25,000 nucleotides of DNA from Monoplex corrugatus (Eukaryota; Mollusca; Gastropoda; Littorinimorpha; Ranellidae): positions 61,662,578-61,687,577 of the forward strand of contig CM060312.1 in NCBI GenBank assembly GCA_030674185.1. The letters run 5' to 3'. Within the stretch, counting starts at the first letter, position 1; every line of letters begins with the position of its first letter. The notes under the pieces were generated by a model. It worked only from the letters and a program-made list of their open reading frames with translations. It did not search any database and had not been told where the DNA came from. Of this stretch, positions 1 to 9,497 are shown in pieces. The position numbers were made by a program, and so were the translations under genes.

Positions 1-101
1 TTGCTTTTTGTTGTTGTTGTAGAAAGCAGTTCTAGTAGAAAACAATATTTCTTCAGTATCCCAAATTTGGAAATGACGAAGTGCATCCACTTGATTCATG
101 T

Positions 102-495
102 AACAAACACACGCACGCGCGCGCGCAGGCATGCACGCACGCACACACACATACACAAACACACACACGCACACACGAACAAACACACACACGCACACAC
201 GAACAAACACACACATACACTCAAAAACAAACACAAACATACACGTACGCACACAAACACACATATACAAACACACACATACACATTCATAAACACACAC
301 ATACACTCAAAAACAAACACACATACACAAACACATACATACACATTCACCGACGCACACATACACTCACAAACAAACACACACACACACAAAACACACA
401 CAAACACAGATACACATACTACATACACAAGTACACAAACACACAGACACTCAGACAAACACACACACACACACACACACATACACACACGCACG

Positions 496-550
<55 letters not shown>

Positions 551-558
551 CACAACAC
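102..558. repeat. Imperfect CA-rich microsatellite (ACACAA / AC / ACGC variants)
   Basis: The plus strand is almost entirely ACAC with interspersed ACAA, ATAC and ACGC units and ends in a pure AC run (about 500-549). A short alternating CG stretch (111-126) lies at its left edge. Open frames of Thr-His or Val-Cys repeats on both strands are by-products of the dinucleotide period and are not genes. Confidence 0.97.
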
Positions 559-600
559 ATTGATAACTATTTTTTTGTTATCTACGTCTCTCCTTCTGTC

Positions 601-966
601 TGAGTGTCTCAGACAACAACAAATGCTGTTAACCCTTTGACTCCCACACAATGTCCACCAACTGCAAAAAACTTAACCCTTTGAATTCCTCACCCTATCC
701 ATGCAGGAAGCTGGTGGATAGGGTGAGGGATTCAAAGGGTTAAGTTTTTGCTTTGCTTGCACGGTTGACAATACAGGATGCTGGTGGACAGGATGCGGAA
801 GTCAAAAGCTTAATCTTCGACTTTCTTGCGTATCATATTTCATGATTTGTTGATGTATTTCCTTTTCAGCATATTCATTTCTAAGCAGATAAATATGTAG
901 ATTAGCAAAGGCAACCTTGAAAAATGTTTTCTAGCGAATAACTTCTACCCCTGAAAGATAAAGTAT
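601..966. other. Unique spacer containing a TTAACCCTTTGA hairpin family member
   Basis: No coding signal is visible. From about 628 to 815 it holds units related to the satellite at 14.9-17.0 kb, in both orientations. The remainder (816-966) is AT-rich unique sequence in which I recognise nothing. Confidence 0.7.
667..749. repeat. Near-perfect 34-bp inverted repeat (hairpin) of the TTAACCCTTTGA family
   Basis: Left arm 667-700 and right arm 716-749 are reverse complements with one mismatch over 34 bases, separated by a 15-base loop (701-715). Each arm contains TTAACCCTTTGAAT followed by a CCTCACCCTATCC-type block. TTAA occurs at 673-676 and 740-743 with CCC immediately inside on both sides. 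That is the layout expected of a TTAA target duplication plus a CCC terminus, but the symmetry runs six bases past TTAA on each side, so a simple MITE is not proven. The arms match the monomer of the satellite at 14.9-17.0 kb. Confidence 0.85.
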
Positions 967-1099
967 CATTGCCACTGTCATTGTCATTGTCACTGTCATT
1001 GTCATTGCCATTGTCGTTGTCATTGCCTTTGTCATTGTCATTGTCACTGTCATTGTCATTGTCACTATCAGTGTCATTGTCATTGTCATTGTCATTGTC
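967..1099 (+). repeat. Degenerate hexanucleotide array (CATTGT)n
   Basis: About 22 units of CATTGT with CACTGT, CATTGC and CGTTGT variants run without spacers. The six-base period keeps a Ser-Leu dipeptide frame open. There is no start context or flanking coding sequence to suggest a gene. Confidence 0.92.
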
Positions 1100-1615
1100 C
1101 CCCCAAACATTCCAGATAGCTAAAAGGGATTATAGACAAGCCGTGCATATCACTTTACGACTGACCACAAACCGATCTTTAGGGTTCCCAATGGTCAGCG
1201 AGCCGGGCAGCGTTTTATTCCCAGATATTGCTTGTTTTTGGAATGTCCCTCTTGTTTTCTTTCTTCTTTGTTTTTTACGCTTTGAGGGGGCTGGGGGAGA
1301 GGGTTGATTTATTGCTGCTGTTGTTCTTCTTCTTCTTCGCTTCCTGTGCTTTGGGAAGGTGTGGTGATTTAACTTTTTTTTTAATTTCCCTTACTCCTTT
1401 GTCTTCACGCGTAATGCATATGTGTGTGCACGTATTTCCGTATGCTTGCATGCACATACACACCGATTTCTTTTTTTTTCTTTTTTTCTTTTTTTTATAG
1501 TTTATGGTCTATTACCATGTAAAGTGCTAAGAGCATGCTTTGACGCTGACTGTTGGTGTTATGTAAATAATGCACAAATGGAAATGTTTATATGTACATA
1601 CACGGTTTGTTTGGG
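1100..1615. other. Unique spacer, no gene recognised
   Basis: Mixed sequence with a T-rich stretch (1320-1500) and no recognisable domain, RNA or transposon end. Short open frames here have no similarity I can name. Confidence 0.6.
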
Positions 1616-1717
1616 TTTTTTGTTTGTTTGTTTGTTTGTTAGTTTTTTGTTTTTGTTTTTTGGGTTTTTTGTTTGTTTTGTTTTGTTGTTTTGTGTGTGT
1701 TTGTGTGTGAGTGTGTG

Positions 1718-1812
<95 letters not shown>
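1616..1812 (+). repeat. TTTG/T-rich tract followed by (GT)n microsatellite
   Basis: A TTTG run ending in TTAG (1621-1642) leads into T-rich sequence and then a GT tract. The uninterrupted (GT)46 occupies 1721-1812. Confidence 0.96.
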
Positions 1813-1814
<2 letters not shown>

Positions 1815-1949
1815 TGCTGTTCCTCATCCATTGCTATTACCACAGCCCGCACTTCATGCTCACACGGTCTGCGTTCTGTTTCACGAACACACAGAGTCGG
1901 TCGATCCTCTTTCTCTTGTGCGTACACATATGCATGCATGCATGCAGAT

Positions 1950-2032
1950 ACACACGTACACACACGCACACACACACACACACACACATGCATATACACA
2001 TGCACACACACACACGCACGTACGCACGCACG

Positions 2033-2083
<51 letters not shown>
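1950..2083 (+). repeat. (CA)n microsatellite with ACGC interruptions
   Basis: AC repeats are interrupted by ATGC/ATAC near 1988-2000 and by ACGC units near 2014-2038. Together with the GT array at 1721-1812 on the same strand, complementary CA and GT blocks lie about 140 bp apart and could pair. Confidence 0.95.
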
Positions 2084-2084
<1 letters not shown>

Positions 2085-2141
2085 AGCACATGTGTGAATA
2101 GACGTTAAAAGAAATAACGGACAAACGAACACACAAACATG

Positions 2142-2143
<2 letters not shown>

Positions 2144-2230
<87 letters not shown>

Positions 2231-2253
2231 ACACACACGCATACACACACACA

Positions 2254-2299
<46 letters not shown>
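2144..2299 (+). repeat. Compound (CT)n-(CA)n microsatellite
   Basis: An uninterrupted CT run (2144-2191) switches directly to CA (2192-2299), with a few ATAC, ACGC and ACGT interruptions. CT-to-CA compounding is a common microsatellite form. Confidence 0.97.
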
Positions 2300-2301
<2 letters not shown>

Positions 2302-2652
2302 ACTAGGCGTGCAAGGATGTAAACGACCTTCAGCGAATCAATACTGAATTGTGACGATAAGAACGAAAGGCTTTTATTTCTTTTCCTGTCTAAAAAGTGT
2401 AACATATACATCAAATAAATGGTCGATGTGAATAAACTGTGTTGGCTTTGAATTTAGTTTAAAAAAGAAAAGAAATGGAAACTGCCAAATTTTGTTAAAA
2501 CAAACAGAAAAAGCACCTGCGCATGCATGTAGCCACGGTTCGAAACCAATTCTGTGCAGAAGAAGGCTTGTGGTGCGTGTATCCGCACAGCAGAAATGAT
2601 CGATACAGCATCTATACGCACAGAAGATGTATCACCTTGTTCATTTGGTTTG
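2300..2652. other. Unique spacer, no gene recognised
   Basis: AT-rich sequence with no recognisable motif. Its last bases (2640-2652) are the CCAAA-type tail on the 3' side of the minus-strand SINE that begins at 2890. Confidence 0.55.
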
Positions 2653-2890
2653 GTTCAGTTTTTACGTGGGCACCCACCTCAGGTGATATGGCCGACGGGG
2701 ATAACAATCCCAGAGAAGTCGGGGAAAGGGGGGCTTATTTAATCCTGTACTGACTCCACCAGAACAACAATGATGTTAAATTAAGATAGGACAGTGGAGG
2801 TCAGTTTTAATGTAGCGCACCCCGGGTATCGAACCCACAACCATTAGCATATGAATCCGACGCTCAAACCAACTGAGCTACTAGGGCCCG
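2653..2890 (-). mobile_element. tRNA-derived SINE, copy 1
   Basis: Read on the minus strand, the element starts at 2890 with a tRNA-like head. Box A (TAGCTCAGTTGG) lies at 2869-2880 and box B (GGTTCGATACC) at 2825-2835, 33 bases apart, which matches the internal RNA polymerase III promoter of tRNA genes. The anticodon position reads CAT, so the head may derive from a Met-like tRNA, but the anticodon stem pairs poorly, so this is not a working tRNA. A body of about 160 bp follows, ending in GTAAAAACTGAACC and a CCAAA-rich tail. A second copy at 6743-6968 matches along the whole body, which shows this is a dispersed family. No clear target-site duplication is visible. Confidence 0.88.
2825..2880 (-). 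promoter_or_regulatory. Internal Pol III promoter (box A + box B) of SINE copy 1
   Basis: Box A at 2869-2880 and box B at 2825-2835 both match the tRNA consensus. The distance is in the range used by TFIIIC. Copy 1 therefore retains a plausible type 2 Pol III promoter, unlike copy 2. Confidence 0.75.
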
Positions 2891-3169
2891 CAAGACGTGC
2901 CACCCAGGCGTGTTGGCTTAATAACGATATGGCCGCTGTTTGACCAGGGATAACCGCAATTGTGAGGGCAGCTTCAAGCAGATGCCAATGCCTGTTAAAC
3001 ACCACAAGCAGAGACAAATCTGCTACAAGGAAGCACGACTCATTTCTCTTTCGGTGATTCTGATGAATATTTCATGTTCCCAGGGCAAATGACAGTCATG
3101 GAGCTCGTTGAGTGGTTTATGTGCACGATTTATGGCCGTTGTTATTTTGGATTCCTCGTCCCTTGGCCT
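2891..3169. other. Unique spacer upstream of SINE copy 1
   Basis: Moderate-GC unique sequence with no recognisable coding or RNA motif. It separates the SINE head from the palindrome at 3170-3242. Confidence 0.5.
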
Positions 3170-3242
3170 GGTGTGGTGTGATGTAGTGCATATAGTACAT
3201 GTAGAATGTACTATAATTATACACTACAACACACCATACCAC
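3170..3242. repeat. Imperfect palindrome, about 30-bp arms
   Basis: Left arm 3170-3200 (GTGTGGTGTGATGTAGTG then CATATAGTACAT) pairs with right arm 3206-3242 around a 5-base loop. The inner 8 bp (TAGTACAT/ATGTACTA) are perfect. There is a short AATT insertion in the right arm plus a few mismatches. It could be a solo MITE or hairpin; no family is recognised. Confidence 0.75.
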
Positions 3243-3309
3243 ATCATGTGGAATGATTTTATTGGAAACTGGTACTGAGATTGAACGAGAGCATGAAAGA
3301 GCTTTTACT

Positions 3310-3477
3310 TTTATTTATGTAGTTACATTATACATATATATAAATATACACATACATACATTACGTATATACATTTATGTAGTCATGTATACAAATACAT
3401 ACATAAACATGTATACAACGTATATGTATATATATCATATACATACATATACATATGTATAAAATGTATGCATATAT
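3310..3477. repeat. AT-rich TACATA/TATA low-complexity repeat
   Basis: Degenerate ATAC and TATA units form the left margin of the GATA array. Confidence 0.85.
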
Positions 3478-3878
<401 letters not shown>

Positions 3879-4047
3879 GTATCTGTCTCTATCTGCCTCT
3901 GTCCCTGTCTGTCTGTCTGTCTGTCTGTCTCTGTCTCTCCATCTCTCTCTCCTCTCCTCTCTCTCCTCTCCTCTCTCCCTCTCTCTCTCTTCCCCTCTCT
4001 CTCCCCTTCTCTCTCTCCCTCTCTCTCTCCTCCCTCTTCTCTCTCTC

Positions 4048-4087
<40 letters not shown>

Positions 4088-4091
4088 CTCC
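3879..4091 (+). repeat. (TCTG)n then (CT)n-rich tract
   Basis: The motif switches at about 3879 from GATA to ATCTGTCT and TCTG units, which are the complement of the GACA/GATA units just upstream. CT and CCTCT repeats follow up to 4091. Confidence 0.95.
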
Positions 4092-4326
4092 TTCGCTGTT
4101 ATATTTTCCGTAACATTGAAGAAACAACCAACCAACCAAATAAACAAACAAACCAAACTAAGGAGTGATTTGTTGATGCAGCTTGCTGATGACTGATTGT
4201 TGGCTAGCACGCTCGTGCGCTGGGCTGTTTAATCAATTATTTAATGGATTGATTTGCTGTCGCCTTGCTTATTTGTGTTGTTGCTTACAGAATGGATCGA
4301 TTGCGTGAATGATGCGATTGACTGAC
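4092..4326. other. Spacer with short CCAA/CAAA run
   Basis: Contains an AACCAACCAA-AACAAACAAACC run at about 4122-4156 and otherwise unique sequence. No gene is visible. Confidence 0.6.
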
Positions 4327-4704
4327 TGGTTGGTTGGTTGGTTGGTTGGTTTGGGTGTTGGTTGGTTGGTTGGTTGGTTGGTTGATTGGTTGGTTGGTTG
4401 GTTGGTTGGTTGGTTGATTGGTTGTTGGTTGGTTGGTGGGTTTGGGTTGGTGGGTGGGTGGGTGGGTGGGTGGATTGTTGGTTGGTTAGTTGGTTGATTG
4501 GATGGATGGTTATTTGGTTTGTTGGTTGGTTGGTTGGTTGGGTGGGTGGGTGGGTGGGTGGATGGATGGTGGGTGGGTGGGTGGGTGGTTGGGTGGATGG
4601 ATGGTTGGTTGGTTGGTTGGTTGGTTGGTTGGTTGGTTGGATGGTTGGTTGGTTGGTTGGTTGGTTGGTTGGTTGGTTGGTTAGTTGATGGATTGTTGAT
4701 TGAA

Positions 4705-4737
<33 letters not shown>

Positions 4738-4738
4738 T
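4327..4738 (+). repeat. (TTGG)n microsatellite with GGGT blocks and GATT ends
   Basis: TTGG units alternate with blocks of GGGT (about 4442-4472, 4538-4561, 4567-4590) and end in GATT units. The GGGT blocks contain four or more GGG runs separated by single T, which fits the G-quadruplex consensus. Trp-Leu-Val-Gly frames are by-products. Confidence 0.96.
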
Positions 4739-5589
4739 GCTTGCTGTTTAGGTGATTGTTTACCTGATTACAAAACGCAAAAGAAGGAGGAAGAGGCTTA
4801 TTGTTAGTGTTATTGCTGTTTAAGCCCAACCGACTGCGTAGAGCCATATCAGGGCTAAAACCGCTTCAAAAGATATAAAACTTCAGCAGGAGAAAAAAAA
4901 AAAGAAGAAAATTATGTACACAAATCAATGCATTCGCACACATAATCTAAGGAAATGCCCATTGCGTTGACCACTCCATTCAATTTATGGCACAGGGGAT
5001 TTAAAAAACACAACTGAATACAAACTTAAGCATACTTAAGGACACCAAAACATATTTAAAAAAACAGGCACAAGTTACCTAAAATTGCTTCTGCATATCT
5101 CACCTCCCTAAAGCCAAAAATGCACTTAATACATATACCCAATTAGCAAAACCAAGAAAAAGTACATAAGACTATATCGAACACATACAGGTGAAGGACC
5201 AGCAAGACAGAAAATGACAGGAAGAAATGACAGAAAGCAAAGGAGCAAGGCAGAAACAAAGAGAGTGACAAAAAAGAGGAAATTTGTAGCACAGAATTTC
5301 CGTAAGGTGAGGATACTATTTATACTGAAAGAGCCCGCGGCATCCCACGGGGGGGGGGGGGGGGGGGAGGAAGAGGCGAAGAATAAAAGAGAATAAGAAT
5401 GAAACCAAAGGGTATAAAAAAAAAAAGGGGGGAGATCAAAGGAGAAAGAAAGAGAGAAAAAAATGAGTAACAGAACGAAAGAAAGAAAGGACAGGACACA
5501 AAGCAAAAACATTCAAGAAGAGTAACTGCAGGTGGTGGTCCTGCATCCCAAGAGAGGTAAAGCACAGTTATCTGTCTTGCAATAATGAA
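4739..5589. other. Unique AT-rich spacer with a poly-G run
   Basis: No coding region is supported. It is A-rich, and holds the 19-base G run at 5349-5367 and an A-rich/purine-rich stretch (5370-5515). I recognise no transposon or RNA gene. Confidence 0.55.
5349..5367 (+). repeat. Poly-G mononucleotide run (19 G)
   Basis: Nineteen consecutive G residues directly after CCCAC. Runs of this kind are length-unstable and also prone to sequencing error. Confidence 0.9.
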
Positions 5590-6158
5590 GAGAACAGAGA
5601 GAGAGATAGAGAGACAGAGATAGAATGATATATATAGAGAGAGACAGAGACAGAGAGAGAGAGACCTACAGAGACAGAAACAGAGGCAGGCAGGCAGACA
5701 GAGACAGAGAGAGAGACAGAGACAGACAGAAAATGAAAGAGACAGAGAGAAAGAGAGAGAGAGAGAGGAAACGACAGACAGACAGACACAGACAGAGACA
5801 AAAGACAGACAGACAGAAAGAGAGAGAGAGAAGTACGAGAGAGAGACAGAGACAGACAGACAGACAGACAGACACACAGATACAATAAAAGAAAGTGAGA
5901 CAGAGACAAGAGAGAGATAAAGAAACAAAGAAAAGAGATAGAAAGACAGAGAGAGAGGAAACAGAGACAGAGAGAGAGAGAAAGCGAGAGAGATAGAGAG
6001 AGAGACAGAGAAGAGAAGAACAGAGAGAGAGAGAAAGAGAAAGACTGGAGAGATAGAGAGAGGAAAGAATTAGAGACAGACAGACAGACAGACAGACACA
6101 GAAACAGAGAGAGAGAGAGAGAGAAAGAGAAGAGAGAAAGAGAGAGAGAGAGAGAAAA
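5590..6158 (+). repeat. (GA)n/(GACA)n purine-rich microsatellite
   Basis: GAGA and GACA tetranucleotides mixed with AGAAA interruptions. The reverse strand gives long Leu-Ser frames that are not genes. Confidence 0.96.
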
Positions 6159-6165
6159 TAGAAAA

Positions 6166-6192
6166 CAACCAACCAACCAACCAAACAAACCA
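6166..6192 (+). repeat. Short (CCAA)n-(CAAA)n run
   Basis: AACCAACCAACCAA then CAAACAAACC abuts the GA array. A similar CCAA-to-CAAA transition occurs at 4122-4156. Confidence 0.8.
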
Positions 6193-6614
6193 AAAGAAGA
6201 CCTTTTGACGGAAATAACGATCCGATCTAGAACAACACAAAGACGCAGTAATCTTTTATTAGGCAGATACTGCTGGGAGAAAAATTGGGGTGGGGGTAGG
6301 GTGGGGTGGGTTGAGGCGGGGATGGTGATGGGCAGTGGATAGAGTGGTGATAAGGGAGGTAATAAAGAAAGTGTCCTTCATGCAATCCTCCCAAACTGTT
6401 CTGCCTCTTCAGGTCCTCGACAAGGAAGGTCCAGCTCCTAAGGCAAAGGATGATCGCTTTGTTCCGTAAAGAATTCGTCAGAAAAACAAAAAAACATTTA
6501 ATCAGATAAAGTCAGGAAGAATGAGACAGACAGACAAACAAAGAAACAAAGAAAAATTATAAAACAAAACACAAAAAGAAGAAAACACGAAACTGAAATT
6601 GTCATTTTTTCAAA

Positions 6615-6616
<2 letters not shown>
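6193..6616. other. Unique spacer with a G-rich patch
   Basis: A G-rich patch at 6287-6310 has GGGG-GGGGG-GGG-GGGG-GGG spacing and fits the G-quadruplex consensus. From 6480 the sequence becomes A-rich. No gene is visible. Confidence 0.55.
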
Positions 6617-6668
<52 letters not shown>

Positions 6669-6742
6669 CGATTGATTGATTGATTGATGATTGATTGATT
6701 AATTGATTGATTGGTTTGATTGAGTGATTGATTGATTGATTG
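6617..6742 (-). repeat. (AATC)n tail array at the 3' end of SINE copy 2
   Basis: On the plus strand it reads GATT repeats. On the minus strand (AATC)n starts directly after the SINE terminus GTAAAAACTGAACC. About 30 units with a few slips. Confidence 0.9.
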
Positions 6743-6968
6743 GGTTCAGTTTTTACGTCGACACCACTCAGGTGATATGACCGACGGGGATAACCATCCC
6801 ATGGAAGTGGGGGAAGGGGGGCGTATCTAATCCTATACTGACACCACCAGAACAAAAATGATGTTAAGATGGGACAGTGAGAAGGTCAGTTTTAATGTAG
6901 CGCACCCCGGCATTCGAACCCACAACCATTAGCATGTAAATCCGACGCTCAAACCAACTGAGGCCTGC
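6743..6968 (-). mobile_element. tRNA-derived SINE, copy 2 (box A damaged)
   Basis: Minus-strand copy matching copy 1 (2653-2890) from the GTTTGAGCGTCGGATT region through the body to GTAAAAACTGAACC. Box B survives as GGTTCGAATGCC (6909-6920). The head is shortened: about 8 bases between TTGGTTTGAGC and the 5' end are missing relative to copy 1, removing the TAGC of box A. The copy is therefore probably transcriptionally dead. Its 3' end flows into the AATC array. The body differs from copy 1 by scattered substitutions and small indels, which suggests old, independent insertions. Confidence 0.87.
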
Positions 6969-7065
6969 ATTTTTCAAAAAAAAAAAAAAACAATGAAGGA
7001 AAAGAAAACATGAGTTCGTTTTTCTTTTCATCTTCCAAGGACAAGTAAAAATGCTTTTCCAGTCT
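6969..7065. other. Short spacer with poly-A
   Basis: A 15-base A run near 6976-6990 adjoins the SINE head. The rest is AT-rich and unremarkable. Confidence 0.6.
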
Positions 7066-7319
7066 TTGGTTGGTTGGTTGGTTGGTTGGTTGGTTGGTTG
7101 GTTGGTTGGGTTGGTTGGTTGGTTGGTTGGTTGGTTGGTTGGTTGGTTGGTTGGTTGGATGCTAGTTTGTTTGTTCGTTTCTTTTTTGTTTGCTTGCTTG
7201 CTTGCTTGTTTGTTTGTTTATTTGTTGTTTGTTTGTTTGTTTGTTTCGTTTGTTTGTTTGTTTGTTTGTTTGTTTGTTTGTTTGTTTGTTTGTTTGTTTG
7301 TTTGTTTGTTTGTTTGTTG
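7066..7319 (+). repeat. (TTGG)n then (TTGC/TTGT)n microsatellite
   Basis: TTGG units (7066-7158) change through GCTT units to TTTG units (7165-7319). Motif succession by single-base change is typical of slippage-driven evolution. Confidence 0.97.
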
Positions 7320-7570
7320 CAATGCAAGCTAACATATGGAAGAAACGAAAGAAAGCCGACGGGGTTGGGGGATGGGGGATTAGGTGGGAAGTTGAGAAGA
7401 AGAAAAGATGAGAGGATCTAATCCCTTCCTTCTAAAGGCACAGGAGGAGGGTTCGTTATGACCGCAGTTTGGGGGCGTGATTACTGTTTTTGTCCACTAA
7501 GATTATTGGTAATCAAGGGGCACTTGGCTTCCGTCTTAAAAAATATGAACTTCAGAACTTCTTTTTCCTT
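7320..7570. other. Unique spacer, no gene recognised
   Basis: G-rich unique sequence with no recognisable motif. Confidence 0.5.
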
Positions 7571-7757
7571 CTGTCTGTGACGGCGTCTGTCTGCCTGCCT
7601 TCCTTCCTGCCTGCCTGTCTGTCTGTCTGTGACTGTCTGGCTGGCTGTCTGTCTGGCTGGCTGGCTGGCTGGCTGTCCTTGTCTACCATTCAGTCAGTCT
7701 GTCTCTCCTGCTCCTTGTCCATCTAGCGTTCTATCTCACTGACTGTCTGTCTGTATT
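7571..7757 (+). repeat. (CTGT)n/(CTGC)n/(GGCT)n degenerate microsatellite
   Basis: CTGT, CTGC, TTCC and GGCT tetranucleotides alternate with several interruptions. Confidence 0.88.
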
Positions 7758-7765
7758 TCCTTGTT

Positions 7766-7769
7766 TTGT

Positions 7770-7800
<31 letters not shown>

Positions 7801-7912
7801 GTTGTTTTCATCTTCTTCTTGTTCTTGCTGTTCTTGTTCATGTTGTTCTTGTACTTCTTGTTTTTGTTCATATTCTTGTACTTGTTCATCTTCCTCTTCT
7901 TCATCTTTTATT
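7766..7912 (+). repeat. (TTG)n then degenerate (TTC)n
   Basis: TTG units up to about 7803 followed by TTC/TTG mixtures such as TTCTTGTTCATG. Confidence 0.9.
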
Positions 7913-8161
7913 TTTTCATTCTCTATGACAGTGGATTCATCTTTCTGCCTGATTGTTCGTATCCATCTCTGTCTTCCCCTTTCTGTGTGATTGTGAATCT
8001 ACTTTTAAGTAGGAACGAATAAATACAGAAGGAGAAAGAAAAGGTTGAAATGATACTGACGTCCATCAGAAACCTACACGTCTTCATTGTTTTTTGTTTG
8101 TTTGTTTGTTAGCTTGTTCCCAGTGGGTGTTTATGTGTGTGTGCGTTGTTTTATACATATA
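7913..8161. other. Spacer left of the mariner element
   Basis: Unique sequence with a TTTG run ending in TTAG (about 8093-8112). No gene is visible. Confidence 0.55.
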
Positions 8162-8163
8162 TA

Positions 8164-8197
8164 CGAGGTGAGTAAAAACGTGATGCCTTTTTCTTTA
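8164..8197 (+). repeat. Left terminal inverted repeat of the mariner element
   Basis: Starts CGAGGTGAGTAAAAACG and ends in CTTTTTCTTTA. It pairs with 9463-9497. Confidence 0.92.
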
Positions 8198-8271
8198 GTA
8201 CAGGAACAATTACCGACACAGGAACATGTATCATACATCAAAATGAAGCTGGTCCTCTGGGGATCACATCC

Positions 8272-9336
8272 CTACTTCTCAACATAGTCACCGTTTCTCT
8301 CAATAGCAATGTTCCACCTTCGAATGAGGGCATGTATCCCTACCTCGTAAAATTCTGTTGACTGTGCTTGGAGCCACGTCGTCACAGCAGTTTTCACTTC
8401 CTTTCACTGGCATAATGTTTGCCTCTCAAACCTCTTTCATTGGGTCGAAGAGATGATAGTCTGAAGGCGCTAAGTCTGGTGAGTATGGAGGATGCGGTAA
8501 AGTTGTCCACCTGAATGAGGCGATTGTCTCCCTTGTCCTGATGCTTGTGTGTGGTCGAGCATTGTCATGCAGAAGTAGGACATTATCGATTTGCAAGTTG
8601 GGTCTCATTCGTCGGATTCTTGCTTTGAGCCTCGTCATGATCTTAATGTATGCCTCAAAGTTGATTGTTTCTCCTCTTGGCAAAAAAATCGACCAGAATG
8701 ACACCTTGAACATCCCAAAAGACAGTCGCCATGATTTTTCCAGCTGACTTGTCTGCTTGAACTTTTTCGGTTTTGGTGACGTAGGGTGGTGCCATTCCAT
8801 TGACTGCCTCTTTGATTCCAGTTCATAATGGTGAATCCATGTTTCATCACCGGTAACGAGCCTTCAAAACAAGATGTTGTCTCTTTGACTTTGTTCAAGA
8901 AGTTCAGCGCAGGCGTTGACCCTGTCAGTCTTGCGTTCGGTAGTCAGCTCTCTCGGTACCAACGGGCACACACTTTTGAAAACCCAAGTGATTCAACAAT
9001 GTTATGAGCACTTCCATGGCTCATTTCAAGGTTTTCTGCCAACTTTTCTAGAGTTATGCGCCTATCTTCTCTAATCAGAGCATCTGCTTTTGCTTTATTG
9101 GCAGGATTCACAGAAGGGGACGGACGGCCAGAACGGGGTATATCAACTACGCTCGCATTTCCCACCTTTTCATCATTCAGACGACAGACCCACCGGCGAA
9201 CATTGCTATAATCTAAAGTGTTCTCCTTATACACATTCTGTAATCGTCTGTGAAAGTTCACAGAGGTTTCCCCCTCAGCAACGAGGAATTCAATCACTGC
9301 TCTTTGTTTTTGACGCAGCTCTAAGGGGGCAGCCAT
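8272..9336 (-). pseudogene. mariner transposase pseudogene
   Basis: In an intact mariner this protein binds the TIRs and cuts and pastes the element at TA sites. The 355-codon span (ATG at 9336, TAG at 8272-8274) matches the family length of about 345. The N-terminal part (9336 to about 8965) has the paired-like helix-turn-helix DNA-binding region and the family GRP motif (PRSGRPSPS). The catalytic triad is visible: Asp in TGDETW (codon 8846-8848), Asp in HDNARPH (8564-8566) and Asp in the SPDLAPSD motif (8459-8461), with 34 residues between the last two. The frame is broken by a one-base loss near 8962 (frame then ends at TGA 8944), an in-frame TGA at 8864-8866, a frame excursion at about 8689-8757 (near an A7 run at 8682-8688), and another shift before the last stretch (VKTAVTTW to NGDYVEK). 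It cannot encode active enzyme. Confidence 0.94.
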
Positions 9337-9462
9337 TTTGAATTTTCCTCACCAGTATATGAACTGGAAACATACCGAACAAGATATTTCAGTCCGTAAC
9401 AGTTATAATCATTTGTAACTGAGCAACATTTCAGGTAATTTTATCAAAAAGTTCGTCTGATA

Positions 9463-9497
9463 TAAAGAAAAAGGCATTACCTTTTGACTCACTCTCG
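9463..9497 (-). repeat. Right terminal inverted repeat of the mariner element
   Basis: Read on the minus strand it starts CGAGAGTGAGTCAAAAGG and continues TAATGCC then TTTTTCTTTA. Confidence 0.92.

Noticed and set aside
1..603. 200-residue Thr-His-rich frame, and similar frames in every CA/GT array
   Set aside because: Direct translation of dinucleotide repeats, open in several overlapping frames at once.
2815..2890. Functional tRNA gene on the minus strand
   Set aside because: Box A and box B are present but the anticodon stem does not pair well, there is no 3' acceptor pairing, and the same head plus body recurs at 6.7-6.97 kb, so it is a SINE head.
4269..4847. Trp-Leu-Val-Gly and Asn-Gln-Pro-Thr repeat proteins
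   Set aside because: Both strands of a TTGG array; not independent coding evidence.
8635..8898. 87-residue minus-strand frame starting MNKVKETTSCF
   Set aside because: It is an out-of-frame reading of the mariner transposase pseudogene.
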